From the NCBI RefSeq assembly GCF_011759505.1, contig NZ_JAAOYO010000002.1:806001-870000 (forward strand): a DNA stretch of 64,000 nucleotides. The letters are read 5' to 3'. The stretch is from Curtobacterium salicis (GTDB lineage: Bacteria; Actinomycetota; Actinomycetes; Actinomycetales; Microbacteriaceae). Shown here piece after piece: positions 25,849 through 34,312 of this stretch. Under the pieces are notes generated by a model that saw nothing but the letters and a program-made list of their open reading frames with translations, did no database searches and was not told the origin of the DNA. The position numbers and the translations under genes are program-made. Within the stretch, counting starts at the first letter, position 1; the number at the start of each line of letters is the position of its first letter.

Positions 25849-26301
25849 GTGGCCGTCAAGGAACCGAGCATCACCGCCTCGCCGAACCGTGCACTGGCGA
25901 TGACCGCCGGCACGCTGTTCGCGATCTGGGGCATCCTGGGCTTCTTCTTCGCCCAGGACGGCGGCGGCGCGTTCTTCAGCCGCTCCGGTGGGTTCCTCTG
26001 GAACTCGTTCGGGCTGAACCCGGCACTCTGCGGCCTGTGGACGATCCTGGCCGCCGCGTTCTTCATCGTCGGCCTCGGCAACACGATCGGGTCCCGCACG
26101 GTGAACCTGGTCATCGGTGTCGTCCTGCTCGTGCTCGCCGTCTACGGGTTCGTCTTCTCGAACACCTCGGCGAACGTCCTCGCGCTGAACACGACCGACA
26201 ACGTCTTCCACGCCATCGTCGCCGTCATCCTGCTCCTCACCGCGCTGGGTGCCGACAAGGAGAACCTCCGCGCGCTGCGGGCAGCGGGCGCTCGCGCCTG
26301 A
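25849..26301 (+). CDS. DUF4383 domain membrane protein
   Basis: A 150-residue protein with four hydrophobic helices, matching the DUF4383 layout (AMTAGTLFAIWGILGFFF; LFAxNxxxNxxHxxxG-type motif seen as LALNTTDNVFHAIVAVI). GTG at 25849 is preceded by GAGGAG; upstream open frame exists but overlaps the divergent PAP2 promoter zone. Cytoplasmic membrane; function unknown, though members are often stress-linked in actinobacteria. Followed by a hairpin terminator. Confidence 0.8.
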   Translation: MAVKEPSITASPNRALAMTAGTLFAIWGILGFFFAQDGGGAFFSRSGGFLWNSFGLNPALCGLWTILAAAFFIVGLGNTIGSRTVNLVIGVVLLVLAVYGFVFSNTSANVLALNTTDNVFHAIVAVILLLTALGADKENLRALRAAGARA

Positions 26302-26315
26302 CCGGTTCCGTCCCT

Positions 26316-26350
26316 CGACGCCCGTCTGCCGCTCCGGCAGGCGGGCGTCG
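26316..26350. terminator. Hairpin terminator
   Basis: CGACGCCCGTCTGCC and GGCAGGCGGGCGTCG form a stem around GCTCC, just after the DUF4383 stop. Confidence 0.75.
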
Positions 26351-26438
26351 TCGTTCGGGGGTGCTGGCTGGACAGCCGCTCCCCGGGGTCGACGCGCCCT
26401 GTGCCGGGCAGGCGAGCGCCAGATCGAACGAGCGAGCG

Positions 26439-27773
26439 TCAGGCGTCGGCGGGGTCCGCGGGATCCGTGCTGTCGGCCGCGGGCTTCGGCGCCTCGAGCT
26501 GGGTCGCGACGACCCGGGGTGACTCGGACATGAAGCGGCGCACGTCGACGTCCACGATGATGTCCGCGGGCCGGAGGGGACGCGTCAGGTAGAGCCCGTC
26601 GAGGGACGTCAGGCGCGACAGTGCCACGTAGGTCTGCCCCGCACTGAACACCCGGTTGCCGAGGTCGACGACGGCGCGGTCGTACGTGCTGCCCTGCGAC
26701 TTGTGGATCGTCACCGCCCAGGCCAGGCGCAGTGGGAACTGTTGGAACTCCCCCACGGTGTCCTTCTTGAGTTCCTTCTTGTCCGGGTCGTAGGAGTACT
26801 TGAACTTCTCCCACACCGACGGCTGGACCTCGAAGTCCTCGCCGTCGACGCTGACCCACACGGTGTCCCGGATGCTCCGCACGATGCCGAGCGTGCCGTT
26901 CACCCATCGCTGGTCCGGGTCGTTGCGCAGGAACATGACGTGCGCGCCGGGCTTCAGCTCGAGGGCTTCGTCCGCCGGGTAGTTCCGGCCACCGAAGTCA
27001 CCGTTGACGTCGGCCTTGGCGGTCTTCAGCTTGCCGGGCAGGCGTTCGAGCGCGGCCTTGTTGATGCGCGAGACGGTGTCGTTCCGGGTGGCGAGGGTGA
27101 TCGCGTCGTCCGGCGCGGGTCGGGCACCCGCTTCGTTGAGCTGCTGCGCCACGTCGGCGGTGACCCGCCCGTGGCGGACCGCGGTGAGCATCGCGGCGAA
27201 GGCGTCGTCCCGCTGCCGGTGCACGGTGGCGAGCTCGATGATGTGCAGCTGCGCCTCGAGCCACACCTTGGCGTCGAAGAACCACATGGACCGGTAGTGG
27301 TCGGTGAAGTACGCCCGCTCGTCACCGTCGCCCGGCACCGGGGGCAGCTGGTACGGGTCGCCGAACATGACGACCTGCACGCCGCCGAACGGTTCGAACT
27401 GCCGCCCGCGGGCCTTGCGCAGCGAGCGGTCCATGGCGTCGAGCAGGTCGGCGTTGACCATCGAGACCTCGTCGATGACCAGGGTGTCGATGGTGTTGAG
27501 GAGCTTCCGGGTGTCCGGGCCCTGCCGCAGTTCGGCGTCCGCGATGAGACCGATCGGCAGGCGGAACAGCGAGTGGATCGTCTGGCCGCCGACGTTCAAC
27601 GCGGCCACGCCGGTCGGCGCACAGATGACGACCTGCTTCTCGGTGTTCCACGACAGGTGGTTGAGCAGCGTCGACTTGCCGGTGCCCGCGCGTCCGGTGA
27701 TGAAGACGTGGTCGCGCGTCGACTCGATGTACTCGAAGACCGCCCGCTGTTCGGCGGAGAGCTCGACGCTCAC
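26439..27773 (-). CDS. Pif1/RecD-like ATP-dependent DNA helicase
   Basis: A 444-residue superfamily 1 helicase. Walker A is ITGRAGTGKSTLLNHL (about residues 23-38), Walker B TLVIDEVSMVN, then MFGDPYQLPPV (motif III) and a late AWAVTIHKSQGSTYDRAVVDL (motif V) with YVALSRLTSLDGL (motif VI). This is the compact Pif1-like architecture. GTG start at 27773 overlaps the stop of the CopD-CtaG gene by 4 bp (GTGA), an odd functional pairing. Probably acts on structured DNA or in repair; no specific role can be read. Confidence 0.9.
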   Translation of the reverse strand: MSVELSAEQRAVFEYIESTRDHVFITGRAGTGKSTLLNHLSWNTEKQVVICAPTGVAALNVGGQTIHSLFRLPIGLIADAELRQGPDTRKLLNTIDTLVIDEVSMVNADLLDAMDRSLRKARGRQFEPFGGVQVVMFGDPYQLPPVPGDGDERAYFTDHYRSMWFFDAKVWLEAQLHIIELATVHRQRDDAFAAMLTAVRHGRVTADVAQQLNEAGARPAPDDAITLATRNDTVSRINKAALERLPGKLKTAKADVNGDFGGRNYPADEALELKPGAHVMFLRNDPDQRWVNGTLGIVRSIRDTVWVSVDGEDFEVQPSVWEKFKYSYDPDKKELKKDTVGEFQQFPLRLAWAVTIHKSQGSTYDRAVVDLGNRVFSAGQTYVALSRLTSLDGLYLTRPLRPADIIVDVDVRRFMSESPRVVATQLEAPKPAADSTDPADPADA

Positions 27774-29800
27774 CGGGCGCTCGATCCGCTCGCGACACCG
27801 CTGTCGCCGACCGGCGACGCCGCGACGTCCGCAGCCTCCGCGGCCTCGGCAGCTTCCGCGGCCTCCGCAGCCGGAGCAGCAGCCGGTGCCACGGGCGGAC
27901 CGGCGACGTCGCCGGCCGCGGCCCCGAGACGCAGCCGCACCAGTCCGACGGCGACGACCGCGATGACGACGAGGACCCCGGCGACGATCAGCACCGTGCC
28001 CGCGTGCGCCTGGTCGACGAGCGGGTCCGGTCCCCACGTCCGGCCCATCGCGCCGAACCAGGACGCCTGCAGCAGCCCGAGCGGCCCCTGCATCGCGATG
28101 CCGAGCGAGACCGTGCCCGCGGCGACGACGACCGCGCCGCCGCCACGCACCAGGAACGCGGCAGTCGACGGGCGCCGGGCGCCGAGGGCGATCGGCGTGA
28201 GCAGGGTCGGCAGTGCCAGGAGTCCGACGAGCAGGAAGACGAAGTCGACGACCGTGCGGCCCATGGCGTCGCTGACGGACCAGCGCAGCACGTCGGTCGC
28301 GTACGACCCCCACCAGACACCGGCGAGCAACAGGAACGCGGGGAACGGCTGCACCAGGTAGCGCACCACGGCGTTGTCGACGAGGACGGTGGTCCACTCG
28401 GCGACCCCGGCGCTGTCATCCGTCCGAGGGTGGACGGCGGCCCGGATGAGCTGCACGGGTGCCGCGGCCCACACCAGGGCGGGGACGACGAGCCCGAGCA
28501 CCACGTGGGCTCCGACGTTCGCCGACACCAGGAAGCGGTCGTAGGTGTGCAGCGAACCCGAGGTCGCGACGACGAGCGCCACGATCGCGATGCCCGCGGC
28601 GACCGAGCGTCGGACCGGCCAGGACCGACCCTGCCGGCGGAGACGGACGACCCCGGCGGCGTAGGCGACGACCATCAGCACCGCGGCCATCACCCAGAAC
28701 AGGTCGGTGTTCCAGTTCGTCAGCCAGCCCCACGATCCGGGGGCCGCGGGGAGCGAGTCGTCGGTGAGGATCTCGGCCGGGGTCGGGTCGGCGGTCTTGC
28801 TCAGCGCCAGTTGCCCGGCGGGGGTCGCGGTGCGGCCGAGTGCGGCGGCGAACCCCGAGGCGACACCCATCACCGCGAGCTCGACCACGACGAGTGTCCA
28901 GAACGGCCGGACCCGAGCGGGCGCCGCGGTCAGGGCGGAGATCACCCGGCGACGGTGCATCGCCCCGATGACGCCCATCGCGACGATGGCACCGACCTTG
29001 ACGAGCACGAGCACGCCGTAGGGGCTGCCGAGTTCCGCCCAGGCCCCGATCCGGATCTGTGCCGACACCACGCCCGAGACGCTGACGAGCACGAAGCAGC
29101 CCAGCGCGACGCTGGAGTACCGGCCGACGACCGCAGCCAGGCGGCCCCCCGGGACGACGTCGCGGATGAGGACGAGCATCACCAGCCCGCCGACCCAGAG
29201 CGCGGCACCGACCAGGTGCAGCCCGAGCGCGGTGACGGCGGCGTCGTGGCTGGCCGTCCCGGCTGCGTGGCCCTGCTGCGTCAGCGGGACGAGGCCGATC
29301 AGCGCGACGCCGGTCGTCAGCGCGACCATGCCGCGGGAACGCACCGCGAAGCAGAGGACCGTCACCGCAGCGGCGACGAGCACGGTGGTGAGCCAGGCGA
29401 GCCCGAGGTCCGTACCGGTGAGGAAGACGCCCATCGACTGGCCGAACTTCGCGTCGAGGCTCACCGCGCCGCCGGCGACGCTGAGGTACGTGAAGAAGGT
29501 CGTGACCGCCGAGGTCACCGTCCAGACACCGGCCGCCGCGGCAGCGACGTCGATCGCCCGGTCCCACTCCGGCGCCGTGCGCGAGAGCCCGATGGTCGCG
29601 AGGGCGAGCCCACCGATGGCGGCGGCCGCGGACAGGTCGACGAGCATCCGCGCGAGGGGGAGCCCGAACCGGACGACCGCGCCGGGGTCCGCGATGAGCG
29701 CGGCGTCGGCACCACCGCCGACGACGAGCGCCACGAGCAGGGACACGAACGCCGCGAGCAGCAGGACGCCGGGGCCGGCGATGCGCGCGATGCGGTTCAC
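27770..29800 (-). CDS. CopD / cytochrome c oxidase assembly (CtaG-like) fusion protein
   Basis: A 676-residue integral membrane protein. Residues about 1-340 have eight helices with CopD-like features (GLHLVGAALWVGGLVMLVLI), and about 355-620 form a caa3-type CtaG domain (HTYDRFLVSANVGAHVVLGLVVPAL; FPAFLLLAGVWWGSY; conserved histidines). This fusion is frequent in actinobacteria and is linked to copper import and copper delivery to heme-copper oxidases. The C-terminus is an Ala/Glu repeat (AEAAEAAEAAEAADVA). GTG start at 29800. Coupled to the helicase downstream. Confidence 0.88.
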   Translation of the reverse strand: MNRIARIAGPGVLLLAAFVSLLVALVVGGGADAALIADPGAVVRFGLPLARMLVDLSAAAAIGGLALATIGLSRTAPEWDRAIDVAAAAAGVWTVTSAVTTFFTYLSVAGGAVSLDAKFGQSMGVFLTGTDLGLAWLTTVLVAAAVTVLCFAVRSRGMVALTTGVALIGLVPLTQQGHAAGTASHDAAVTALGLHLVGAALWVGGLVMLVLIRDVVPGGRLAAVVGRYSSVALGCFVLVSVSGVVSAQIRIGAWAELGSPYGVLVLVKVGAIVAMGVIGAMHRRRVISALTAAPARVRPFWTLVVVELAVMGVASGFAAALGRTATPAGQLALSKTADPTPAEILTDDSLPAAPGSWGWLTNWNTDLFWVMAAVLMVVAYAAGVVRLRRQGRSWPVRRSVAAGIAIVALVVATSGSLHTYDRFLVSANVGAHVVLGLVVPALVWAAAPVQLIRAAVHPRTDDSAGVAEWTTVLVDNAVVRYLVQPFPAFLLLAGVWWGSYATDVLRWSVSDAMGRTVVDFVFLLVGLLALPTLLTPIALGARRPSTAAFLVRGGGAVVVAAGTVSLGIAMQGPLGLLQASWFGAMGRTWGPDPLVDQAHAGTVLIVAGVLVVIAVVAVGLVRLRLGAAAGDVAGPPVAPAAAPAAEAAEAAEAAEAADVAASPVGDSGVASGSSAR

Positions 29801-29882
29801 CCGTCAAGCCTAGGCGCTGCCCGGCGCACCACGGCAACGGCGCAGCCCGACCTGTGGACAGGGGACGGGCCTTGCGGGAACG

Positions 29883-29916
29883 ACGGAAGGGACGGCGCGG
29901 ACGCCGTCCCTTCCGT
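29883..29916. terminator. Hairpin terminator of the HU gene
   Basis: ACGGAAGGGACGGCG pairs with CGCCGTCCCTTCCGT around a CGGA loop, 14 bp beyond the HU stop on the minus strand. Confidence 0.8.
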
Positions 29917-29930
29917 GGAGCTGAGCGGTC

Positions 29931-30218
29931 TTACTTGACCGACGCCTTGAGCTTGCTGCCGGCGCTGACCTTGACCGAGTCGCTCGCGGCGATCTCGATG
30001 GCCTCACCCGTCTGCGGGTTGCGGCCGGTGCGGGCGGCGCGGTGGGTCTTCTCGAAGGCGATCCACCCCGGGATCGTGACCTTGGTGTCGTCCGCGACGG
30101 ACTTGCCGACGACGGCGAACAGCGCGTCGACGACGCCGTTGACGGTGGCCTGGCTCTGGCCGGACTCGGCGGCGACGGCAGCGACGAGCTCGGTGCGGTT
30201 CAGTGACTTGTCAGCCAT
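29931..30218 (-). CDS. hup: HU-family DNA-binding protein
   Basis: A 95-residue nucleoid protein that bends and compacts DNA as a dimer. LNRTELVAAVAAESGQSQATVNGVVDAL, the VTIPGWIAFEKTHRAARTGRNPQTGE arm (with the intercalating-proline loop) and the lysine-ending tail are canonical HU/IHF. GAGGAGG lies upstream of the ATG at 30218. It has its own terminator and a long upstream leader. Unlike mycobacterial HupB it lacks a long Lys/Ala tail, a normal state in Microbacteriaceae. Confidence 0.96.
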   Translation of the reverse strand: MADKSLNRTELVAAVAAESGQSQATVNGVVDALFAVVGKSVADDTKVTIPGWIAFEKTHRAARTGRNPQTGEAIEIAASDSVKVSAGSKLKASVK

Positions 30219-30472
30219 TGGATGTCCTCCTCGGACTTCTTGCGTATGGGTCGGACGCGGAACGTCCGGATGCCCGGGGCGGTTGCCCCGTGCTGCGGGC
30301 CCGGTCGGGCCAGGGGCCCGTGGAACCGCTGATGAACCTACCAGCCGGTTCCGGGGTTTCTGGTCGACTCGCCCGGTTTTCCGGGCCTCCCGAGCAACAG
30401 GAGTGGCTGGAGTGGCGGATGTGACGACCGTGGTGCTGCCCGGAGTCGGCGGATGACGTCCCTCGGACAACG
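30219..30472. other. Gene-free region upstream of hup
   Basis: About 250 bp without a supported gene. It must contain the hup promoter (minus strand). I see GC-rich palindromes (GGGGCGGTTGCCCC and CGGGCCCG around 30275-30310) but no convincing -35/-10 pair; TACGCA near 30243 is the only weak -10 candidate. Confidence 0.5.
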
Positions 30473-30512
30473 ACGACGCCCCCACGACCTCGAGAGGTCG
30501 CGGGGGCGTCGT
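30473..30512. terminator. Terminator of the rpmB-rpmG-rpsN operon
   Basis: ACGACGCCCCCACGACCTC pairs with GAGGTCGCGGGGGCGTCGT (one mismatch) around a CGA loop, 14 bp past the rpsN stop. Confidence 0.8.
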
Positions 30513-30525
30513 GGAGAACCGGTGG

Positions 30526-30831
30526 TTACCAGGAGCTCTTCGTGATGCCGGGGAGCTCACCACGGTGGGCCATGTCGCGGAAGCGGACACGGCTGATGCC
30601 GAACTCACCGAGGTGGCCACGGGGGCGACCGTCGATGGCGTCACGGTTGCGGTAGCGGACCGGCGACGCGTCGCGGGGCAGCTTCTGCAGGCCGACGCGG
30701 GCCGCTTCGCGGGACTCGTCGGTGCCGTTCGGGTCGACGAGGGCCTTCTTCAGCTCGAGGCGACGCTCGGCGTAGCGCTCGATGATGACGGCGCGCTGGT
30801 TGTTCTTCGCGATCTTGCTCTTCTTCGCCAT
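30526..30831 (-). CDS. rpsN: 30S ribosomal protein S14 (zinc-free, long form)
   Basis: A 101-residue S14 that lies in the small-subunit head. The C-terminal [39 protein letters not shown] is diagnostic. It is the long form and lacks both CxxC pairs of zinc-ribbon S14 (residues read NRDAIDGR where the zinc form has Cys). Three bases separate it from rpmG. In several actinobacteria zinc-free S14/L33/L28 form a Zur-controlled backup operon; here no Zur box is visible upstream, so whether it is constitutive cannot be told. Confidence 0.96.
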   Translation of the reverse strand: MAKKSKIAKNNQRAVIIERYAERRLELKKALVDPNGTDESREAARVGLQKLPRDASPVRYRNRDAIDGRPRGHLGEFGISRVRFRDMAHRGELPGITKSSW

Positions 30832-30834
30832 GGC

Positions 30835-31005
30835 CTAGCGCTCCTCACGGAAGTCGACGTGCTTGCGGACCACCGGGTCGTACTTCTTCAGCACGAGACG
30901 GTCGGGGTTGTTCCGGCGGTTCTTCTTGGTCACGTACGTGAACCCGGTACCCGCGGTGGAACGGAGCTTGATGATCGGACGGATGTCCTGACCGCGCTTC
31001 GCCAT
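30835..31005 (-). CDS. rpmG: 50S ribosomal protein L33 (zinc-free form)
   Basis: A 56-residue protein ([20 protein letters not shown] at the N-terminus, ending [16 protein letters not shown] stop). It contains no cysteine, so it is the zinc-independent L33 type. Its ATG overlaps the rpmB stop by one base (TGATG) and it ends three bases before rpsN, so the three are co-translated. Confidence 0.95.
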   Translation of the reverse strand: MAKRGQDIRPIIKLRSTAGTGFTYVTKKNRRNNPDRLVLKKYDPVVRKHVDFREER

Positions 31006-31241
31006 CAGATCTTCTCCCCACGGGCGAGGATGCCCGCCACGACGGACTCGATACCGCGAGCATCGATCACCTTGATGCCCTTGGCGCTGACGTTGAGCGT
31101 CACGTTACGACGCAGCGACGGCACGTAGTAGGTCTTCTTCTGCACGTTCGGGTCGAAGCGACGCTTCGTCCGACGGTGCGAGTGCGAGATGTTGTGACCG
31201 AAGCCGGGAACGGCGCCGGTCACCTGGCACACTGCAGCCAT
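31005..31241 (-). CDS. rpmB: 50S ribosomal protein L28
   Basis: A 78-residue large-subunit protein. [32 protein letters not shown] and [17 protein letters not shown] are conserved L28 blocks. Only one cysteine (Cys5) is present, so no zinc site. CAGGAGGAAACC precedes the ATG at 31241. First gene of the rpmB-rpmG-rpsN operon, with a hairpin in its leader. Confidence 0.96.
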   Translation of the reverse strand: MAAVCQVTGAVPGFGHNISHSHRRTKRRFDPNVQKKTYYVPSLRRNVTLNVSAKGIKVIDARGIESVVAGILARGEKI

Positions 31242-31262
31242 GGTTTCCTCCTGATGAATACC

Positions 31263-31282
31263 GTGCAGCCATCCGGCTGCAC
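31263..31282 (-). promoter_or_regulatory. Stem-loop in the rpmB 5' leader
   Basis: GTGCAGCC and GGCTGCAC form a perfect 8-bp stem around a 4-nt loop, about 12 nt upstream of the rpmB Shine-Dalgarno. Position suggests translational feedback or attenuation. Confidence 0.5.
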
Positions 31283-31611
31283 CCAAGGTCACTTGCCTGA
31301 TGCGCACGCGCTGGACAATCGGATCCAGCCATCGGAACGGCTGGATCGAGGAGCCCGGCGAGGGGGTGTGCGCACCGCCCAGACCGGCGGCGGTCCGGAT
31401 CGACGAGGTCGACCAGGGTCAGCACATCCGGGCCGGGAGGCTCGGATCCGGTACCACGCGACCGCGGCGTTCGCGACGGTCGGAGGGCAGAACAACGGGC
31501 GCTCCGCGCAGGCGCGGAGAACCAGCGGCCCACGTTACGCGACGGCCGGGCGCGTCGCAAGCCGAGCCTCCGGTCCGGGAGGGGCGGCGAGCTGCGACGC
31601 TGGATGCCGGG
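31283..31611. other. Gene-free region upstream of the L28 operon
   Basis: About 330 bp with no supported frame or RNA gene. It should hold the minus-strand promoter of rpmB. No TGANAANNNTTNTCA Zur-type site is seen, in contrast to the znuA promoter 6 kb away. Confidence 0.5.
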
Positions 31612-33060
31612 TCAGCGCCGGAGGCCCGAGGGCGGCAGCAGGATCCCGCGCTCCTGCCGGATCCAGTATAGCCCCGTCTGCCGACGTTCCGCTCGGGTCG
31701 CGAACCGGTACCGGAACACCCGCGCCCGGACCCACCGCGGTCGCTGCCCGTCGAACGGGTCGTGCTGCAGCAGCCGGAGCGTCGGTCGGTCGGCTTCGAG
31801 CAGGCGGAGCACGAACACCCGGAACCAGCCGTCGTCCGCACCGAGCGCCAGGAACCACATCATCCAGTCGAGCCGCAGGTGGTACGGCGCGAACTGGGCC
31901 GGCCGACGACGCGGGTCCCCCGGCTTCCCCGCGAACTCGTAGGGCAGCCAGTCGGCTTCGTCGGGCTCCTCGGCGAGCGTTCCCTCGACGACCACCTCGT
32001 CGCGCTGCTGGGTGACACTGCCGAACGCCCCGTACGCGTTGGCGAGGTGCCACCGGTTGAACGACGCGTTCATGAGTTGTCGGCGCGAGACCAGGTTCTT
32101 CGCGGAGGGCCAGGACAGCACCAGCAGGAGCACCCCGACGGCGACCGTCAGCGCCGCGAACCAGAGCGGCGTGGCGGTCGGCCCGGTCTCCACGAGGTTC
32201 CGGAGGAACGGCAACACCGCCGCGATCGACCGGTCGTCGACCGCCGCGAACGTGAGCACCAGCGTGATCCAGTTGAGCCAGGCGAAGTTGCCCGTCACGA
32301 CGAGCCACAGCTGGGTGAGCAGCACGAGCGCCGCCGCGGCGGAGGCGACGGGCTGCGGCGCGAAGAGCAGGAACGGCACACCGAGCTGGACGACGTGGCT
32401 GCCGAGGGTCTCGAGCCGGTGCACGGGCCGGGGCAGCAGGTGGGCGGTGCGCGACATCGGGTTCGGCATCGGCTGCGTCTCGTGGTGGTAGTACAGCGCG
32501 GTCAGGTCCCGCCACGACCGGTCCCCGCGCATCTTGATCATGCCGGCGCCGAACTCGAGCCGGAACACCAGCCACCGGACGGCGATGAGCACCACGATCG
32601 GCGGCGCGACCTGCTCGGACCCGAGGAACGCGACGATGAACAGCGACTCGAGCAGGAGCGACTCCCACCCGAAGGCGAAGAAGGTCTGCCCGACGTCCGA
32701 GATCGACAGGTACGCCAGCCACAGCAGCAGGAAGCAGAGCACGGGCACCCACGCCGGCCCCCGCTGCGGCAGCCCGACGACGACCGCCAGCGACAGCACC
32801 GCCCCGCCGCCGGCCAGGATCCGCAGCCGCCGGTCGGTGTACCGCCACCACCGCCACACCACGGGCAGCGACTGCGCGTACCGACGCTCCATGAACCGCG
32901 GGACGGGCAGGAGGCCGTGCTCGCCGAGCAGCGCCGGGAACTGCGCGATGGCGGACAGGAACGCCAGGCACGCGATCGCCGCGACGCCGCGCTGCAGGAC
33001 GAAGCGGGCGACGTCGTAGTCCCCGGCGCCCGCCCATCCCGTCCATGCCTGCAGGTCCAC
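31612..33060 (-). CDS. Lipase maturation factor family membrane protein
   Basis: A 482-residue polytopic protein of the LMF1/LMF2 family. The N-terminal half has about six helices; family markers are VGQTFFAFGWESLLLESLF, GMIKMRGDRSWRDLTALYYHHETQPMPNP and the C-terminal soluble part with YEFAGKPGDPRRRPAQFAPYHLRLDWMMWFLALG. The bacterial role is unknown; in vertebrates it matures lipases in the ER. Start at GTG 33060 is chosen because TAGCGT lies 7 nt upstream (leaderless), although the frame extends 12 codons further. Confidence 0.9.
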   Translation of the reverse strand: MDLQAWTGWAGAGDYDVARFVLQRGVAAIACLAFLSAIAQFPALLGEHGLLPVPRFMERRYAQSLPVVWRWWRYTDRRLRILAGGGAVLSLAVVVGLPQRGPAWVPVLCFLLLWLAYLSISDVGQTFFAFGWESLLLESLFIVAFLGSEQVAPPIVVLIAVRWLVFRLEFGAGMIKMRGDRSWRDLTALYYHHETQPMPNPMSRTAHLLPRPVHRLETLGSHVVQLGVPFLLFAPQPVASAAAALVLLTQLWLVVTGNFAWLNWITLVLTFAAVDDRSIAAVLPFLRNLVETGPTATPLWFAALTVAVGVLLLVLSWPSAKNLVSRRQLMNASFNRWHLANAYGAFGSVTQQRDEVVVEGTLAEEPDEADWLPYEFAGKPGDPRRRPAQFAPYHLRLDWMMWFLALGADDGWFRVFVLRLLEADRPTLRLLQHDPFDGQRPRWVRARVFRYRFATRAERRQTGLYWIRQERGILLPPSGLRR

Positions 33061-33067
33061 GGGCCGG

Positions 33068-33073
33068 ACGCTA
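33068..33073 (-). promoter_or_regulatory. Leaderless -10 box of the LMF gene
   Basis: TAGCGT on the minus strand sits 7 nt before the GTG at 33060. Confidence 0.55.
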
Positions 33074-33120
33074 CGCGGGGTGCGCCGGAGGGACACCCCG
33101 AGACCGCGTGGTCCGGCCGG

Positions 33121-33190
33121 ACGGGGCGGGCGCCGTCAGGAGGACGGGCGGGCGCCGCCAGCAGGACGGGCAGGCGCCGCCGACAGGGCG
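33121..33190. repeat. Three tandem 22-23 bp GC-rich repeats
   Basis: Units beginning ACGGG(G/C)(C)GGGCGCCG at 33121, 33144 and 33166 (ending about 33187) lie just beyond the stop of the hydrolase at 33193. Copies differ at a few positions. Confidence 0.65.
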
Positions 33191-33192
33191 GA

Positions 33193-33879
33193 TCAAACGC
33201 CGTCGGTCGGGCGCGGGGCGAGCGCCTGCACGATGAGCGCGCCGAGCTCCTGCGGCGCGGTGGACATCGGCCAGTGCCCGGTGTGCAGCCCGACGATCTC
33301 GAGCTCCTCGGTCGCCACGAGCTCGGCGGCCCAGACCTGGTGGTCCGCGACCATGCCCGCCAACTCGTCCGGGGCGATCTCGCACGTGATGACGGTGGCG
33401 GGGATCCGGTGCCGCGCCGGGTCGCCGTAGTGGAACCGGTCCGAGGTGACCCGCTCGGGTTCGGGGACCGCCCGCAGTTCGAGGTCAGCGCGGATCTCCG
33501 GCGTCATGTCGCGCAGGGTCGCGGCTTCCCAGATGTCCCACGACGGCAGTGGCACCAGTCCGTCGACGACGGGCAGTTCGTCGTTGACGCAGCCGCCGTC
33601 CGGCCCGGGGAACGTGTCGGCGTAGACCAGGCGCAGCACCCGGTCGGGCCGCTGGTCGGCTGCCATGTACGCGATCGGGCCGGCGCCGGAGTGGCCGACC
33701 AGGACGACGGGTTCGGGGGCGGCATCGACCCGGGCGACCAGGTCGGCGACCTGTTCGTCGAGCGTGGTGCCGTGCCGGGTGACGGCGTCGACGGTGTGCC
33801 CGGCCGCGCGGATGACCGGGACGACGTCGTCCCACGCGCTCGCGTCGAGCCAGAACCCGGGGACCAGGATCACGTGCAT
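33193..33879 (-). CDS. Alpha/beta hydrolase (esterase-like)
   Basis: A 228-residue small hydrolase. HVILVPGFWLDASAWDDVVP carries the oxyanion region, VLVGHSGAGPIAYMAAD the GHSGAG nucleophile elbow, and GLHTGHWPMSTAP the late catalytic His; the acid is probably Asp/Glu in CEIAPDELAGM. The family includes RsbQ/salicylate-esterase-like enzymes; substrate unknown. The -10 box TAGTCT overlaps the end of zur, so it has its own leaderless promoter despite lying 11 bp downstream of the zinc operon. Confidence 0.88.
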   Translation of the reverse strand: MHVILVPGFWLDASAWDDVVPVIRAAGHTVDAVTRHGTTLDEQVADLVARVDAAPEPVVLVGHSGAGPIAYMAADQRPDRVLRLVYADTFPGPDGGCVNDELPVVDGLVPLPSWDIWEAATLRDMTPEIRADLELRAVPEPERVTSDRFHYGDPARHRIPATVITCEIAPDELAGMVADHQVWAAELVATEELEIVGLHTGHWPMSTAPQELGALIVQALAPRPTDGV

Positions 33880-33886
33880 GTCGCGG

Positions 33887-33892
33887 AGACTA
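33887..33892 (-). promoter_or_regulatory. Leaderless -10 box of the hydrolase
   Basis: TAGTCT on the minus strand lies 7 nt before the ATG at 33879 and overlaps the zur stop codon. Confidence 0.55.
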
Positions 33893-34312
33893 CGCGTCAC
33901 CTCGGACAGCGGCACGCGCGGTGCACTCGGCGCACTCGCCGAACACGTCGACGACGTGGCTGGCGTTCGAGAACCCGTTCGCGGCGGCGGTGGCTCGGGC
34001 CCACTCCTCGACCGGGTCGGCCTGGATCTCCACGGTCCGTCCACAGACGCGGCAGATCAGGTGGTGGTGGTGCTTGTCGGTCGTGCACGCCCGGTACAGG
34101 GACTCGCCGTCCTGCTGCAACGAGTCGGCGTCGCCCTCCGTCGCCAGGTCGGACAGCGCCCGGTAGACGGTCGCCAGCCCGATCGTGGAGCCGCCGTCCC
34201 GCAGGTGGGCGTGCAGCGACTGCGCGCTGACGAACCCCTCGGTCTCCGAGAGTGCCCCGCGCACCGCTTCGCGCTGCCAGGTGTTGCGTCGTGGCTTCTG
34301 GACGGCGTTCAT
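33890..34312 (-). CDS. zur: Fur-family zinc uptake regulator Zur
   Basis: A 140-residue metalloregulator. The winged-helix part covers QREAVRGALSETEGFVSAQSLHAHLRDGGSTIGLATVYRALSDL; sensory residues are in HHHHLICRVCG and ECAEC, where two CxxC pairs hold the structural zinc. Position at the end of a znuA-znuC-znuB operon identifies it as the zinc sensor rather than iron Fur. The ATG overlaps the znuB stop by 4 bp. Expected to bind the box in the znuA promoter when zinc is replete, repressing its own operon. Confidence 0.93.
   Translation of the reverse strand: MNAVQKPRRNTWQREAVRGALSETEGFVSAQSLHAHLRDGGSTIGLATVYRALSDLATEGDADSLQQDGESLYRACTTDKHHHHLICRVCGRTVEIQADPVEEWARATAAANGFSNASHVVDVFGECAECTARAAVRGDA

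Noticed and set aside
30219..30472. Small open frames upstream of hup
   Set aside because: They have no ribosome site and cross GC-rich palindromes; the interval looks like a leader/promoter region.
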